This document shows positions 29,219-37,467 of a DNA stretch of 42,671 nucleotides, one piece after another. Under the pieces are notes generated by a model. That model was not told the DNA's origin. It saw only the letters and a list, made by a program, of their open reading frames with translations, and ran no database searches. The translations under genes were made by a program, and so were the position numbers. The DNA lies in NCBI GenBank assembly GCA_016710095.1, contig JADJLL010000041.1, positions 1 through 42,671 of the forward strand, given 5' to 3'. The stretch's first letter is position 1. Every line of letters begins with the position of its first letter. This DNA comes from Candidatus Eiseniibacteriota bacterium (GTDB lineage: Bacteria; Eisenbacteria; RBG-16-71-46).

Positions 29219-29247
29219 AGGTAATCGTCGGCACACGAACCGGTCAA
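29219..29247 (-). promoter_or_regulatory. Possible promoter of the atp operon
   Basis: Reading leftward, TTGACC (29242-29247) is a good -35 box. The -10 region 17 bp on (TTACCT, 29219-29224) is poor, so only the -35 is convincing. It lies about 80-100 bp before the atpZ start in the gap shared with the divergent Nudix gene. Confidence 0.3.
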
Positions 29248-29315
29248 GCCGGATTCCCGAGAAATCTTTTCGCGCCGCTGGCGGTAGGTGCGAAGCCCCC
29301 TTATCCTGCCGCGCC

Positions 29316-29900
29316 ATGATTCCCGTAGCGTGCAAGCAAATCGAGGTTTACCTCTTCCGCCGTCGCGGCCGTCGCGTCGAGTTCCTGCTGCTGCGTCGCA
29401 GTGCGACTCGCACGCTCGCGCTCGTGTGGCAACCGGTGACCGGTGGGATCGAAAAGGGCGAGGCGGCGTACGTCGCGGCCGCGCGCGAAGTGCGCGAGGA
29501 AACCTCGCTCACGCCGATCCGCTGGTGGGCGCTGCAGAAACTCACGGCGTTCTACCAACCTTCGAGCGACGCGATCCACGTGGTGCCGGTCTTCGTGGCC
29601 GAGGTCGCGTGGACCGACCCCGTTCACCTGTCCCACGAGCACGACCGCTATGCGTTCGTGAGCGCGGCGACCGCGGCGAAGCGCGTGCTGTGGGAAACCC
29701 AGCGAGAAGCGCTCAAGGCCGTGCAATCAGAGATCTTGCGCGGCGGCGCTTCCAGCCGAGGAGCCGACGCACGCGACGTGACGGCCCGCATCGCCGCGGC
29801 CGCCAAGCCGGCGATGCCGGCGCGCACCGCTGCCTCGAAAAGCGCAGCGCGCCGGAGGCGCGCGCACCCGCCCAAGCCACTCAACGGAAGGAGCAAGTAG
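29316..29900 (+). CDS. Nudix hydrolase with basic C-terminal tail
   Basis: 194 residues from ATG 29316. The Nudix box is GGIEKGEAAYVAAAREVREETSL (23 residues overall: GGIEKGE, then AAREVREETSL), with the metal-binding REVREE in place, so it should hydrolyse a nucleoside diphosphate linked to another group. The WQPVTGGIEKGE context resembles dihydroneopterin triphosphate pyrophosphatase (NudB)-like members, but the substrate is not certain. Residues from about 150 form an Ala/Arg/Lys/Pro-rich tail (SKSAARRRRAHPPKPLNGRSK region) absent from minimal Nudix proteins, possibly for nucleic-acid or surface contact. It is divergent from atpZ and three bases before the YajQ gene. Confidence 0.85.
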   Translation: MIPVACKQIEVYLFRRRGRRVEFLLLRRSATRTLALVWQPVTGGIEKGEAAYVAAAREVREETSLTPIRWWALQKLTAFYQPSSDAIHVVPVFVAEVAWTDPVHLSHEHDRYAFVSAATAAKRVLWETQREALKAVQSEILRGGASSRGADARDVTARIAAAAKPAMPARTAASKSAARRRRAHPPKPLNGRSK

Positions 29901-29903
29901 GAA

Positions 29904-30413
29904 ATGGCCACCACCAGTTCGTTCGACGTCACGACCGGCGTCGACATGATGGAAGTGAACAACGCCGTGGACCAGGCGACCAAGGAAGTCAGCCAGCGCT
30001 ACGACTTCAAGGGCCACAAGATCGAGATCGAGCTCGACGAGAAGGCGGGCACGATCACGCTGAGCGCGCCCGACGACTACAAGCTGACGGCCGTCTGGGA
30101 AGTGCTGCAGGGCAAGATGGTCAAGCGCAAGGTGCCCGTGCAGAACCTCACGCGCGGCACCGCCGAGTCCGCGGCCGGCTCGTCGCTGCGGCAGGTGATC
30201 ACGCTCACGCAGGGTCTCTCGAGCGAGCTGTGCCGCGAGATCGTGCGCTTCCTGAAGGACCTCAAGCTCAAGAAGGTGCAGTCCGCGATCCAGGGCGACA
30301 CCGTGCGCATCTCGAGCGCGAGCAAGGACGACCTGCAGGGCGCGATGGCGACGCTGCGCGGCCACGACTTCGGCGTCGAGCTGAAGTTCGGCAACTTCCG
30401 CACGAACGGCTGA
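29904..30413 (+). CDS. YajQ-family (UPF0234) protein
   Basis: 169 residues. The N-terminus SSFDVTTGVDMMEVNNAVDQA, split here as SSFDVTTGVDMMEVNNAVD, and RYDFKGHKIEIELDEKAGTI are the YajQ signature, and the C-terminal LKKVQSAIQGDTVRISSASKDDLQ fits too. The family has two ferredoxin-like RNP folds; some members bind cyclic di-GMP and act with transcription factors, others bind nucleotides or RNA. ATG 29904 follows the Nudix stop by three bases, with GGAAGGAG just upstream inside the previous gene. Intact. Confidence 0.95.
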   Translation: MATTSSFDVTTGVDMMEVNNAVDQATKEVSQRYDFKGHKIEIELDEKAGTITLSAPDDYKLTAVWEVLQGKMVKRKVPVQNLTRGTAESAAGSSLRQVITLTQGLSSELCREIVRFLKDLKLKKVQSAIQGDTVRISSASKDDLQGAMATLRGHDFGVELKFGNFRTNG

Positions 30414-30417
30414 CGCC

Positions 30418-30836
30418 ATGCAGACGCTCGAATGGACGCGCGACGGCTTCACGGTGAGCACGGATCCCGCGCGCGTGAACCTCGACGTCGTGCACGGCTA
30501 CCTCACCGAGAGCTACTGGTCGCCCGGCATCACGCGCGAGAAGGTCGAACGCGCGATCGCCCGGTCGTTGCCGTTCGGCGTCTACGAGGGCGCCACGCAG
30601 GTGGGCTTCGCGCGCGTGGTGAGCGACTACACCGCGATCGCCTACGTGGGCGACGTGTTCGTGCTCGAACCGTGGCGCGGGCGCGGGCCTCCAAGTTCCT
30701 CATGGAGTGCATGCTCGCGCACCCCGAACTGCAGGGCCTGCGCCGCTGGATCCTGCGCACGCGCGACGCGCACGGGCTCTACCGCCAGTTCGGCTTCACC
30801 GAGATCGACCTGCCCGAGCGCTGGATGCAGCGCTGA
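30418..30836 (+). CDS. GNAT-family N-acetyltransferase, one frameshift
   Basis: About 139 residues after one frame change near 30690. The first part reads MQTLEWTRDGFTVSTDPARV, YLTESYWSPGITREKVERAI, FARVVSDYTAIAYVGDVFVLEPWRGRG, the typical beta4 and acetyl-CoA-binding R/Q-x-x-G-x-G/A region. The second frame continues SKFLMECMLAHPELQGLRRWILRTRDAHGLYRQFGFTEIDL, the usual GNAT end, stopping at 30836. Such proteins acetylate small amines or proteins; the acceptor is unknown. The break is in a GC-rich CGCGGGCGCGGG run, so a single-base sequence error is plausible. It starts 4 bp after yajQ. Confidence 0.82.
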
Positions 30837-30865
30837 GCCGTTCGCACGCTCGGGGCACGGAGCTC

Positions 30866-30885
30866 GTGCCGGCGAGCGCCGGCAC
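30866..30885. terminator. Hairpin terminator between convergent genes
   Basis: GTGCCGGC (30866-30873) and GCCGGCAC (30878-30885) form a perfect 8-bp stem with a GAGC tetraloop, between the acetyltransferase stop and the PPK2 stop. There is no T run, as elsewhere in this GC-rich window. Confidence 0.6.
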
Positions 30886-30894
30886 GCCCTCGAG

Positions 30895-31797
30895 TCACGC
30901 CGCCTTCTCTCCGATCGGCTGCTGCAGCAGCACCCGTTCGCCCTTCTCGTAAATGTCACGCGCATTGCCCACGATCCGCCGGTCCACGTCGCCGATCTGC
31001 GCGAGGTCCTTGCCCGCGTAGTCGAACTGATGGAGCACGTATCGCATGCAGTTGATGCGTGCGCGCTTCTTGTCGTCGGAGCGGACGACCGTCCACGGCG
31101 CGTCCGGCGTGTCGGTGTAGAAGAACATCTCTTCCTTGGCGCTCGTGTAGTCGTCCCACTTGTCGAGCGACGCCATGTCCACCGGGCTCAGCTTCCATTG
31201 CTTGAGCGGATCGTTCTTGCGCTGGTTGAACCGGCGGCGCTGTTCCTTCTGCGACACCGAGAACCAGAACTTGAACAACCGCAGGTTGCTGTTCACGAGC
31301 ATGCGCTCGAGCTCCGGCACCTGGCGCAGGAACTCGAGATGGTCCTGCTTCGAGCAGAAACCCATCACCTTCTCGACGCCGGCGCGGTTGTACCAGGAGC
31401 GATCGAACAGCACGATCTCGCCCGCGGAGGGCAACCGGCTGATGTAGCGCTGGAAGTACCACTGCCCCTGCTCGCGCTCGCTCGGCTTCTCGAGCGCCAC
31501 GACCGAAGCGCCGCGCGGATTCAGGTGCTCCATGAAGCGCTTGATCGTTCCGCCCTTGCCCGCGGCGTCGCGGCCCTCGAAGAGGATCGCGATCTTCTCG
31601 CCGCTCTGGCGGGCCCAGTTCTGGAGCTTCAGCAGCTCGGTCTGGAGACCCAGCTTGAGGCGCTCGTACTCCCGGCGCCGCATCTTGGGCGGGAGCGCGG
31701 CCTGGTAGAACCGCGAAGCGGGGCGAGTGACGGGCGTGGAACCGTGCAGCACGGAAACGGCGGAAGGCGGCGTGATCGCGCCGGGTTTGTCCGACAT
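30895..31797 (-). CDS. ppk2: Polyphosphate kinase 2 (PPK2 family)
   Basis: 300 residues. Transfers phosphate between polyphosphate and nucleoside diphosphates. Walker A is ILFEGRDAAGKGGTIKRFMEHLNPRG (key GRDAAGKGG, residues about 75-83) and the Walker B-type element is EIVLFDRSWYNRAGVE. KFWFSVSQKEQRRRFNQR is the lid module with its Arg residues, and LDKWDDYTSAKEEMFFYTD is a PPK2 signature. The single-domain size suits class I, which prefers ADP/GDP. It begins 66 bp after the upstream secreted protein gene, with a weak 6-bp hairpin (31836-31852) between. Confidence 0.95.
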   Translation of the reverse strand: MSDKPGAITPPSAVSVLHGSTPVTRPASRFYQAALPPKMRRREYERLKLGLQTELLKLQNWARQSGEKIAILFEGRDAAGKGGTIKRFMEHLNPRGASVVALEKPSEREQGQWYFQRYISRLPSAGEIVLFDRSWYNRAGVEKVMGFCSKQDHLEFLRQVPELERMLVNSNLRLFKFWFSVSQKEQRRRFNQRKNDPLKQWKLSPVDMASLDKWDDYTSAKEEMFFYTDTPDAPWTVVRSDDKKRARINCMRYVLHQFDYAGKDLAQIGDVDRRIVGNARDIYEKGERVLLQQPIGEKAA

Positions 31798-31863
31798 GGT
31801 GTACCCCCTCGGGCCTTTCTTCGGCCGCGGAAGGGGACGCCTGAAGGGCGTCGCCGGAACCTC

Positions 31864-33265
31864 TCAGCGCTTGACCGGCTCGAGCACGATGCGCTGCTGC
31901 GTGTGGCCGTCGCAGCGCACGGTGAGCACGGAGTCGCCGCGCACGAGTGCGTAGCGGTAGCGGCCGCGCGGGCGCACGGTGAGCTTGTATTCGCCGCACG
32001 GCAGCGGTCCGAGCCGGAACTCGCGCGGCGGTCCCATGTAGAGGTCGACCGACGTGCTCTGGCGCGCCGGGCCTTCGAGCGTCAGCTCGACCGGGATGTT
32101 CTTCTCGAGCGGGCGCTCCCAGTCGACTTCGACGGTGCCGCGCAGGCGGCAGGCGCACGTGTCGGTGCCGGTCGCGGACGGCGGCGGAGCGAAGGGCTCG
32201 ATCGCGACGACGCGCGGCGTCGCGGCGCGCGGCGGCGCGGCGGGCCGCGGTCGACGTGGGCGATGACGGTGACTGCGGCGCGGACGGCCGTGTGCTGTCG
32301 GCGGCAGCGGTGGTGACGGCGATCGTGGTGCCCGCGGGCGTGGTCGGCGTCGCGGGCTTGCGCTTCGCGGCGGCGGCACGCTTGGCGTCGCGCGCTTCCT
32401 GGCGGCGGACGGCGGCGAGGCTGTCGCGCGTGCGGCGCGCGGCGGCTTCGCGCTCGCGCGCTTCGGCGCGGGCGACGGCTTGCGCGGCGGCCTGCGCGGC
32501 GGCGCGCGCGATCGCGGCGGAGTCCGGCGCGGGCTTCGCGACGCGCGGCGCCGGAGCGGACGCCTTCACCGGCGCCTTCACAGGCGCCTGCGTCGGTGCC
32601 TGCGTCGGTGTGGGCGTCGGTGCCGGAGGCACCGGCGGCTTCAATTTCGTCGGCGCGGGCGTGCGCACCGGCACGGGCTTCACACGCTCGGGCGCGGGCT
32701 CGCGTTCGGCCCCGCCCGGCGCGGGCGCGATGCCGGCCATGCCGATCTCGTCCTCGGCGTTCAGCGCCATGTCGCCGTTCGCGCGCACGGCGCCACCGAA
32801 GTCGGCGTCCACCCACGCGGTCGGCGCGCCGTCCTGCACGAACGCCGTGATCACCGCCGCGGTCGCCGCGGGCGAGTTGCTGCGCACGCGCAGGCGGCTC
32901 GTGCCCGGCTCGAAGTCCACGACGAGACCGAGCGCCGGAGCGCCGGTCGTGAGCGGCAGGCGCTTGCCCTTGTCCTCGGCGCGCACTTCGACCGAGAACG
33001 CCGCCGCGCGAATCGCGGTCGGCGAGCCCATCGGCATCTGCAGCGAGAACCGTCCGCGCTCGTCGGTCGTCGCCGAGACGTTCACTCCGCCCTTCGGACC
33101 CTTCGCGCTCACACGCGCGCCGACGGCGGGCTTGCCGTCCGCCTTCGCGACGAGCCCGCGCACGACCAGCGTGCGCAGCGCGTTGCCCGCGAACGCCGGC
33201 AGCGCGAGCGCGGCGACGAGCGCGAGCGCGAAGAGCACGCCGGCGAAGCGAGGGCGAAGCGTCAC
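31864..33265 (-). CDS. Exported CarboxypepD-reg-like protein with Pro/Ala-rich linker, one frameshift
   Basis: The start is GTG 33265 (VTLRPRFAGVLFALALVAALALPAFA, a signal peptide), overlapping the AlkD-like stop by 4 bp (GTGA), with GAGGGCGG upstream. Residues about 30-100 resemble a CarboxypepD-reg beta-sandwich (GKPAVGARVSAKGPKGG, then TTDERGRFSL). A long Pro/Ala/Thr/Lys linker follows (PPAPTPTPTQAPTQAPVKAP, then an Ala/Arg helix). A frame change near 32250 leads to the C-terminal domain CACRLRGTVEVDWERPLEKN...GEYKLTVRPRGRYRY...VKR, a second beta domain, ending at 31864. The linker suggests a protein spanning the periplasm or peptidoglycan, TonB-like in style but without a TM anchor at the C-terminus. 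Role unknown. Confidence 0.65.
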
Positions 33266-33969
33266 CGGCCGCCCTCGCGTCCGAAACGGCGCTCGCGCTT
33301 GAGTCCGGTCTCGAGCTTGGTCGTCACTTCGCGCGCGACGCGCGGCATCACGCGCTCGCGGAAGCGGTCGAGGAACCACGCGACCGCCGCGTGATCGCGC
33401 TTCGCGAGTTCACGCAGCGCCCACGACAGCGCCTTCTCGACCATCTCGTCCTGATCGTCCACCAGCCGCTCGCACACCATGAGCGTGCGCGGCGTATCGC
33501 CCGTGCCTCCGCGCGACTTGAGGTTGAGCGGCACGGTCGACACCAGCGCCGTGCGGCGCCACCAGCGGTCGGCCGAGTCGGCCCAGCGCAGCACGCGCGC
33601 GTCGTCGATGCCGCCCATGCGCCACACGGGTCCGCTCACGGTGCACGCGAAATGATCCACGCTCGCCCAGTTGTCGAGTCCGCGGCCGAGCACGCCGAGG
33701 TCGGCCGCGCGCACCGCCGCGAGTCCGGCGCGATGGGCACCGAGCACGTCGTACGCGACCTGCCGCGCGTCGAACGTGCGCGTGTCCACGAGCGCCTGCG
33801 CGAGACGCACGACTTCGCGCCCCGGCCACGGCTTGCAGCGCACGTACAGCGCTTCGGCGATCTCGTGGCACTCGGGCATCGTCAGCCCGAGGCGCTCCAT
33901 GCGCGAACCGTGGCCACCGGACGCCGGGTGCGACGAAGCCGGCCGGGCGAGCGCGCGGATGGCGCGCAT
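33262..33969 (-). CDS. DNA alkylation repair protein (AlkD-like HEAT repeats)
   Basis: 235 residues from ATG 33969 (MRAIRALARPASS); longer frames run into the upstream peptidase gene. It is all-helical with HEAT-like repeats: VVRLAQALVDTRTFDARQVAYDVL, DNWASVDHFACTVSG with the Asp that in AlkD contacts the lesion sugar, WWRRTALVSTVPLN, and MVEKALSWALRELAKRD. AlkD-type glycosylases remove N3- and N7-alkyl purines without base flipping. The start is 35 bp after the M20 peptidase stop, and the end is coupled to the secreted protein gene, which makes a compact leftward run of four genes. Confidence 0.85.
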   Translation of the reverse strand: MRAIRALARPASSHPASGGHGSRMERLGLTMPECHEIAEALYVRCKPWPGREVVRLAQALVDTRTFDARQVAYDVLGAHRAGLAAVRAADLGVLGRGLDNWASVDHFACTVSGPVWRMGGIDDARVLRWADSADRWWRRTALVSTVPLNLKSRGGTGDTPRTLMVCERLVDDQDEMVEKALSWALRELAKRDHAAVAWFLDRFRERVMPRVAREVTTKLETGLKRERRFGREGGR

Positions 33970-34003
33970 CGCTTCGGCCGCTTCACGCGCCGGATCGGGC
34001 CGC

Positions 34004-35373
34004 TCAGCGACGTGCGAGTTCTTCGTAGAGATAGGCGCAGCTCCGGGTGCCGCCGTGGAACGACGTGAGGGAGAACTTCTCGTTGGGCGCATGAACCTGG
34101 TCGTCGTGCAGTCCGAAGCCCATCAGGATGCTCGGCTTCCCGAAGATGCGCTGGAACGTCGCCATCACGGGAATCGAACCGCCTTCGCGGATGAGCGCGG
34201 GCTTCTTCGTCCACGACCGCTCGAGCGCGCGATAGGCCGCCTGCATCATGGGGTCGGCCGGATCCGAAATGAACGGCACGCCGCCGTGGTGGTAGCTGAC
34301 CTTGACCGTGCAGCCCTTCGGCGCGAGCGAATGCACGTGCGCCTCGAACGCCGGGAACAGCGCGGCGGGATCCTGGTCGGGCACGAGTCGCATGCTGATC
34401 TTGGCGGTCGCGACGCTCGGCAGCACGGTCTTCGCGCCGGCGCCGATGTAGCCGCCCCAGATGCCGTTCACGTCGAGCGTCGGGCGCGACGTGATGCGCT
34501 CGATCGTGCTGTAGCCCTTCTCGCCCACGCCGGCATCGGCGCGCCGCTCTCGGCGATGAAGCCCGCCTCGTCGAACGGCAACTCGCGCATCGCCGTGCGC
34601 TGCTGTTCGGTCAGGTCGCGCACCTTGTCGTAGAAGCCGGGCACGGTGATGCGGCCGTCGGCGTCCTTGAGTCCGTGGATGATCGTGGAGAGCGCGTTCG
34701 CGGGGTTCATCACCGCGCCGCCGAACTCGCCCGAGTGCAGGTCTCGCGTCGGGCCGGTGACTTCGACCTCGGTGTAGAGCAGGCCGCGCAGCGCGTAGCA
34801 CAGCGACGGCTGGTCGGGGCCGAGCATGGACGTGTCGCTCACGACGATCACGTCGGCGGCGAGACGTTCCTTCCACGACTCGAGGAACTCGGTGAGGTGC
34901 TCGCTGCCCACTTCTTCCTCGCCCTCGATCACGACCTTGAGATTGATCGGGAGCTTGCCGTTCACCTTGAGGTGCGCCTCGATCGCGGAGAGGTGCATGA
35001 ACACCTGCCCCTTGTCGTCGCACGCGCCGCGCGCGAAGAGCTTGCCGTCGCGCAGCGTGGGTTCGAACGGCGGCGTCTTCCACAGGTCGAGCGGATCGGG
35101 CGGCTGCACGTCGTAGTGCCCGTAAAGCAGCGCGGTCGGCGCGCCCGGCGCACCGAGCCACTCGGCGTAGACGACCGGATGTCCGGCGGTGTCCACCACC
35201 TCGGCGTGCGGCACGCCGATCGACTTCAGGTGCGCGGCCACGTGCTCGGCGCACGCGCGCACGTCGCCCTTGTGCGCGGGCTGCGCGCTCACGCTCGGAA
35301 TGCGCAGGCAGGCCTTCAGGTTTTCGAGGAAGCGTTCCTGATGCTGCTCGAGGTATTGCGTCAGGGCGTCCAT
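34004..35373 (-). CDS. M20-family dipeptidase, one frameshift
   Basis: About 456 residues after one frame change near 34535. ATG 35373 reads MDALTQYLEQHQERFLENLKACLRIPSVSA. Metal-site motifs are LLYGHYDVQPPDPLDLW (His, Asp), FARGACDDKGQ (bridging Asp), VIEGEEEVGSEH (catalytic and ligand Glu) and the later VSDTSML (Asp). The lid domain has RDLHSGEFGG. The second frame begins GEKGYSTIERITSRPTLDV and ends with LMGFGLHDDQVHAPNEKFSL, holding the last ligand His. This is the carnosinase/CPG2-like dipeptidase group (di-zinc). The break lies in GCCGATGCCGGCGT without a long homopolymer; all catalytic parts survive on both sides, so a sequence error is likely. Confidence 0.85.
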
Positions 35374-35537
35374 GCGGTCGCTCCGTGTGGAAAGTGCGTG
35401 GCGAGAGAGAGCGCACACTGTAATGGAAAGCGCGCGAATCGGCCCAATGGGAACGCGTCCGCGCTTTACAGCGGCGCGGGCGCTCGCGCATCATGGCGCG
35501 CACTCGTTTCGTCTCCTCTTCCCTGGGCTCCTCGCAC

Positions 35538-35747
35538 ATGCAGATCCGCATCCTCCATCACGAATGCTGCGGCAGCGGCAATTGTCTCGACCTCGCGCCC
35601 GGCACCTTCGCGCTCGACAGCAAGAACAAGGCGGTCGTCCTCGACCCCGAGGCCGAAACTCCCGAACGCCTGCTCGAGGCCGCCGAGGCCTGTCCGTCGT
35701 CGGCGATCGTGCTGCTCGACGACGAGGGCAACCAGGTCTTCCCGTGA
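35538..35747 (+). CDS. Small ferredoxin ([3Fe-4S] or [4Fe-4S], P450-partner type)
   Basis: 69 residues from ATG 35538 (MQIRILHHECCGSGNCLDLA); a longer frame from 35493 has no similarity. The cluster ligands are in HECCGSGNC (Cys10/11 and Cys16) and EACPSSAI (last Cys), with APGTFALD and KAVVL between. That is the one-cluster pattern of ferredoxins that feed bacterial P450s; which of Cys10 or Cys11 is the ligand is unclear. It overlaps the next gene by 4 bp (GTGA). Possible partners here are the P450 at 3926 or KorAB next door; both are inference. Confidence 0.85.
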   Translation: MQIRILHHECCGSGNCLDLAPGTFALDSKNKAVVLDPEAETPERLLEAAEACPSSAIVLLDDEGNQVFP

Positions 35748-36298
35748 GCGGGCCCGCCGCGCCGCGCACGCTGGCGCTGCTTCCCGAGCGATTCGCCGTC
35801 TGTCGCTTCGAGCCGGACGCGCCACTGCCGGCGTGGGTGTTCCACGAGAGCGCGACCGTCTGGAGCATCACGCGCACGCCACGCGAACTGTCCGTGGTCT
35901 GCCCCGAGGACGACCTGCCGCCGTCGGTCGACGTCGCCGAGCGCGGCTGGCGCGCGTTCGAGCTCGAAGGGCCGATTCCCTTCGGCGAGACCGGCGTGAT
36001 CGCCGCGCTCACCGCGCCGCTCGCCGCCGCGGGCATTCCGGTGTTCGTGCTCTCGACGTACGACACCGACCTGCTGTTCGTGCGCGAGACGCACCTCGAG
36101 CAGCGTGGGGGGCTTCGGGGCGCGGGCCGGCGGGGCATTTTCCGGGGGGACGCTGCGAGGCCGGTCGGGGGGGGGCCCCTCCGTCGCAGAGATCCGGCGC
36201 CTGCCCGCGCTCGGCCACGAGCGCGAGCCACGGTCACGAGCACGACTGGGCCGAGATCGACGCGCTCACGAGCGGAGGCCCGAGCGGCCGCGTCGTGA
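35744..36298 (+). CDS. ACT-domain protein (ACT_7-like), damaged 3' end
   Basis: GTG 35744 overlaps the ferredoxin stop. Residues 1 to about 122 read APRTLALLPERFAVCRFEPD, then SVVCPEDDLPPSV, then FELEGPIPFGETGVIAALTAPLAAAGIPVFVLSTYDTDLLFVRE. This is the ACT_7 family of small double-ACT proteins thought to bind amino acids. A normal protein would end soon after THLEQ (about 36102). Instead the frame runs on to 36298 through Gly/Arg-rich sequence dominated by G runs (36109-36180), so the true stop has probably been lost by an indel. Function is unproven; coupling to the ferredoxin is the only context. Confidence 0.72.
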   Translation: MSGPAAPRTLALLPERFAVCRFEPDAPLPAWVFHESATVWSITRTPRELSVVCPEDDLPPSVDVAERGWRAFELEGPIPFGETGVIAALTAPLAAAGIPVFVLSTYDTDLLFVRETHLEQRGGLRGAGRRGIFRGDAARPVGGGPLRRRDPAPARARPRARATVTSTTGPRSTRSRAEARAAAS

Positions 36299-36387
36299 GT
36301 CACTCGCGCCACGCCGGTCTTCCGGCGAGGTGCGTCGGGCGCCCGAAGGACGGCCGCCGCGCGAGACCTCTGAGCTTTCGTCTCCGA

Positions 36388-37467
36388 TCAACCGCCGCCG
36401 GCGCCGACCGGGGCGCTGCCCTCGGCGAACGAACGCATCACTTCTTCGAGCACGCGCTGCGGCGGCCGCACCTGTTCGAGCGGCAGCGTCGCGAGCGGCG
36501 CGTCCACCATGCGCAGCTCGTCGTGGAACGTGTGCGTCTTCGGGTTCACGTAGAGCAGGCCCGTGATGAGCTTCTGCTCCGCGCGCGCTTCGTGGATCAC
36601 CGCCCACGCCTTCTTCGCGTCGGTCGGGTCGTAGTCGGTGTCGAGCTTCTTGAGGAAGATGCGCGAGCCGTCCGGCATGTCGACTTCGCGCGTCGTGCCC
36701 GGCTCGTAGTCGACCGTGAGGTCCTCGAAGTACGGCACGTAGTCGATGTCGTGCAGCGGCGCGTCGTGCTCCTTCACCGCGGCGTACGACTTCGTCGAGC
36801 CTTCGTGGTCCGCGAACGTCACGCACGGGCTGATCACGTCGATGATCGCCGTGCCCTTGTGTGCGAACGCGGCCTTGAGCAGCGGACGCAGCTGCTTCTG
36901 GTCGCCCGAGAACGAGCGCGCCACGAACCCGCAGCCCAGCTCGATCGCGAGCGCGCAGAGATCGACGGGCATGAGGCGGTTCGCCTCGCCCGACTTGCGC
37001 GTGCTGCCGAGGTCGGCCGTCGCGGAGAACTGCCCCTTCGTGAGGCCGTACACGCCGTTGTTCTCGACGATGTAGATGGCCGGCACGTTGCGGCGGATCA
37101 TGTGCATGAACTGGCCGATGCCGATGCTCGCCGTGTCGCCGTCGCCGGAGACGCCGAGCAGCAGCAGCTCGCGGTTCGCCATCGACACGCCGGTCGCGAT
37201 GCTGGGCATGCGGCCGTGCACGGCGTTGAAGCCGTGCGAGTGCCCGAGGAAGTACGCGGGCGTCTTGCTGGAGCAGCCGATGCCCGAGAGCTTCGCGACG
37301 CGATGCGGCTCGAGTCCGGCTTCCCACGCGGCCTGGATGATGCCGCCCGTGATCGCGTTGTGTCCGCAGCCCGGGCACAGCGTGGTCTTGCTTCCGTCGT
37401 AGTCCGCGCGCGTCAGTCCGACGCGGTTGACCGGCTGTCCCGCCGGAGGAGTGGTCGGGGCGCTCAT
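36388..37467 (-). CDS. korB: 2-oxoacid:ferredoxin oxidoreductase beta subunit
   Basis: 359 residues from ATG 37467, which overlaps the alpha-subunit stop by 4 bp. CPGCGHNAI (two cluster Cys), GIGCSS and ISPCVTF supply four Cys for one [4Fe-4S] cluster. The TPP/Mg site is GVSGDGDTASIGIGQFMH and ENNGVYGLTKGQFS. The enzyme oxidatively decarboxylates a 2-oxoacid (2-oxoglutarate by similarity, but pyruvate or branched acids are possible) to acyl-CoA and reduces ferredoxin. Reversible forms serve the reductive TCA cycle; nothing here decides direction. Confidence 0.93.
   Translation of the reverse strand: MSAPTTPPAGQPVNRVGLTRADYDGSKTTLCPGCGHNAITGGIIQAAWEAGLEPHRVAKLSGIGCSSKTPAYFLGHSHGFNAVHGRMPSIATGVSMANRELLLLGVSGDGDTASIGIGQFMHMIRRNVPAIYIVENNGVYGLTKGQFSATADLGSTRKSGEANRLMPVDLCALAIELGCGFVARSFSGDQKQLRPLLKAAFAHKGTAIIDVISPCVTFADHEGSTKSYAAVKEHDAPLHDIDYVPYFEDLTVDYEPGTTREVDMPDGSRIFLKKLDTDYDPTDAKKAWAVIHEARAEQKLITGLLYVNPKTHTFHDELRMVDAPLATLPLEQVRPPQRVLEEVMRSFAEGSAPVGAGGG

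Noticed and set aside
30956..33379. 807-residue minus-strand frame covering PPK2 and the secreted protein
   Set aside because: Its first half is the secreted protein, but the second half is an out-of-frame reading of PPK2; explained by one frameshift near 32250.
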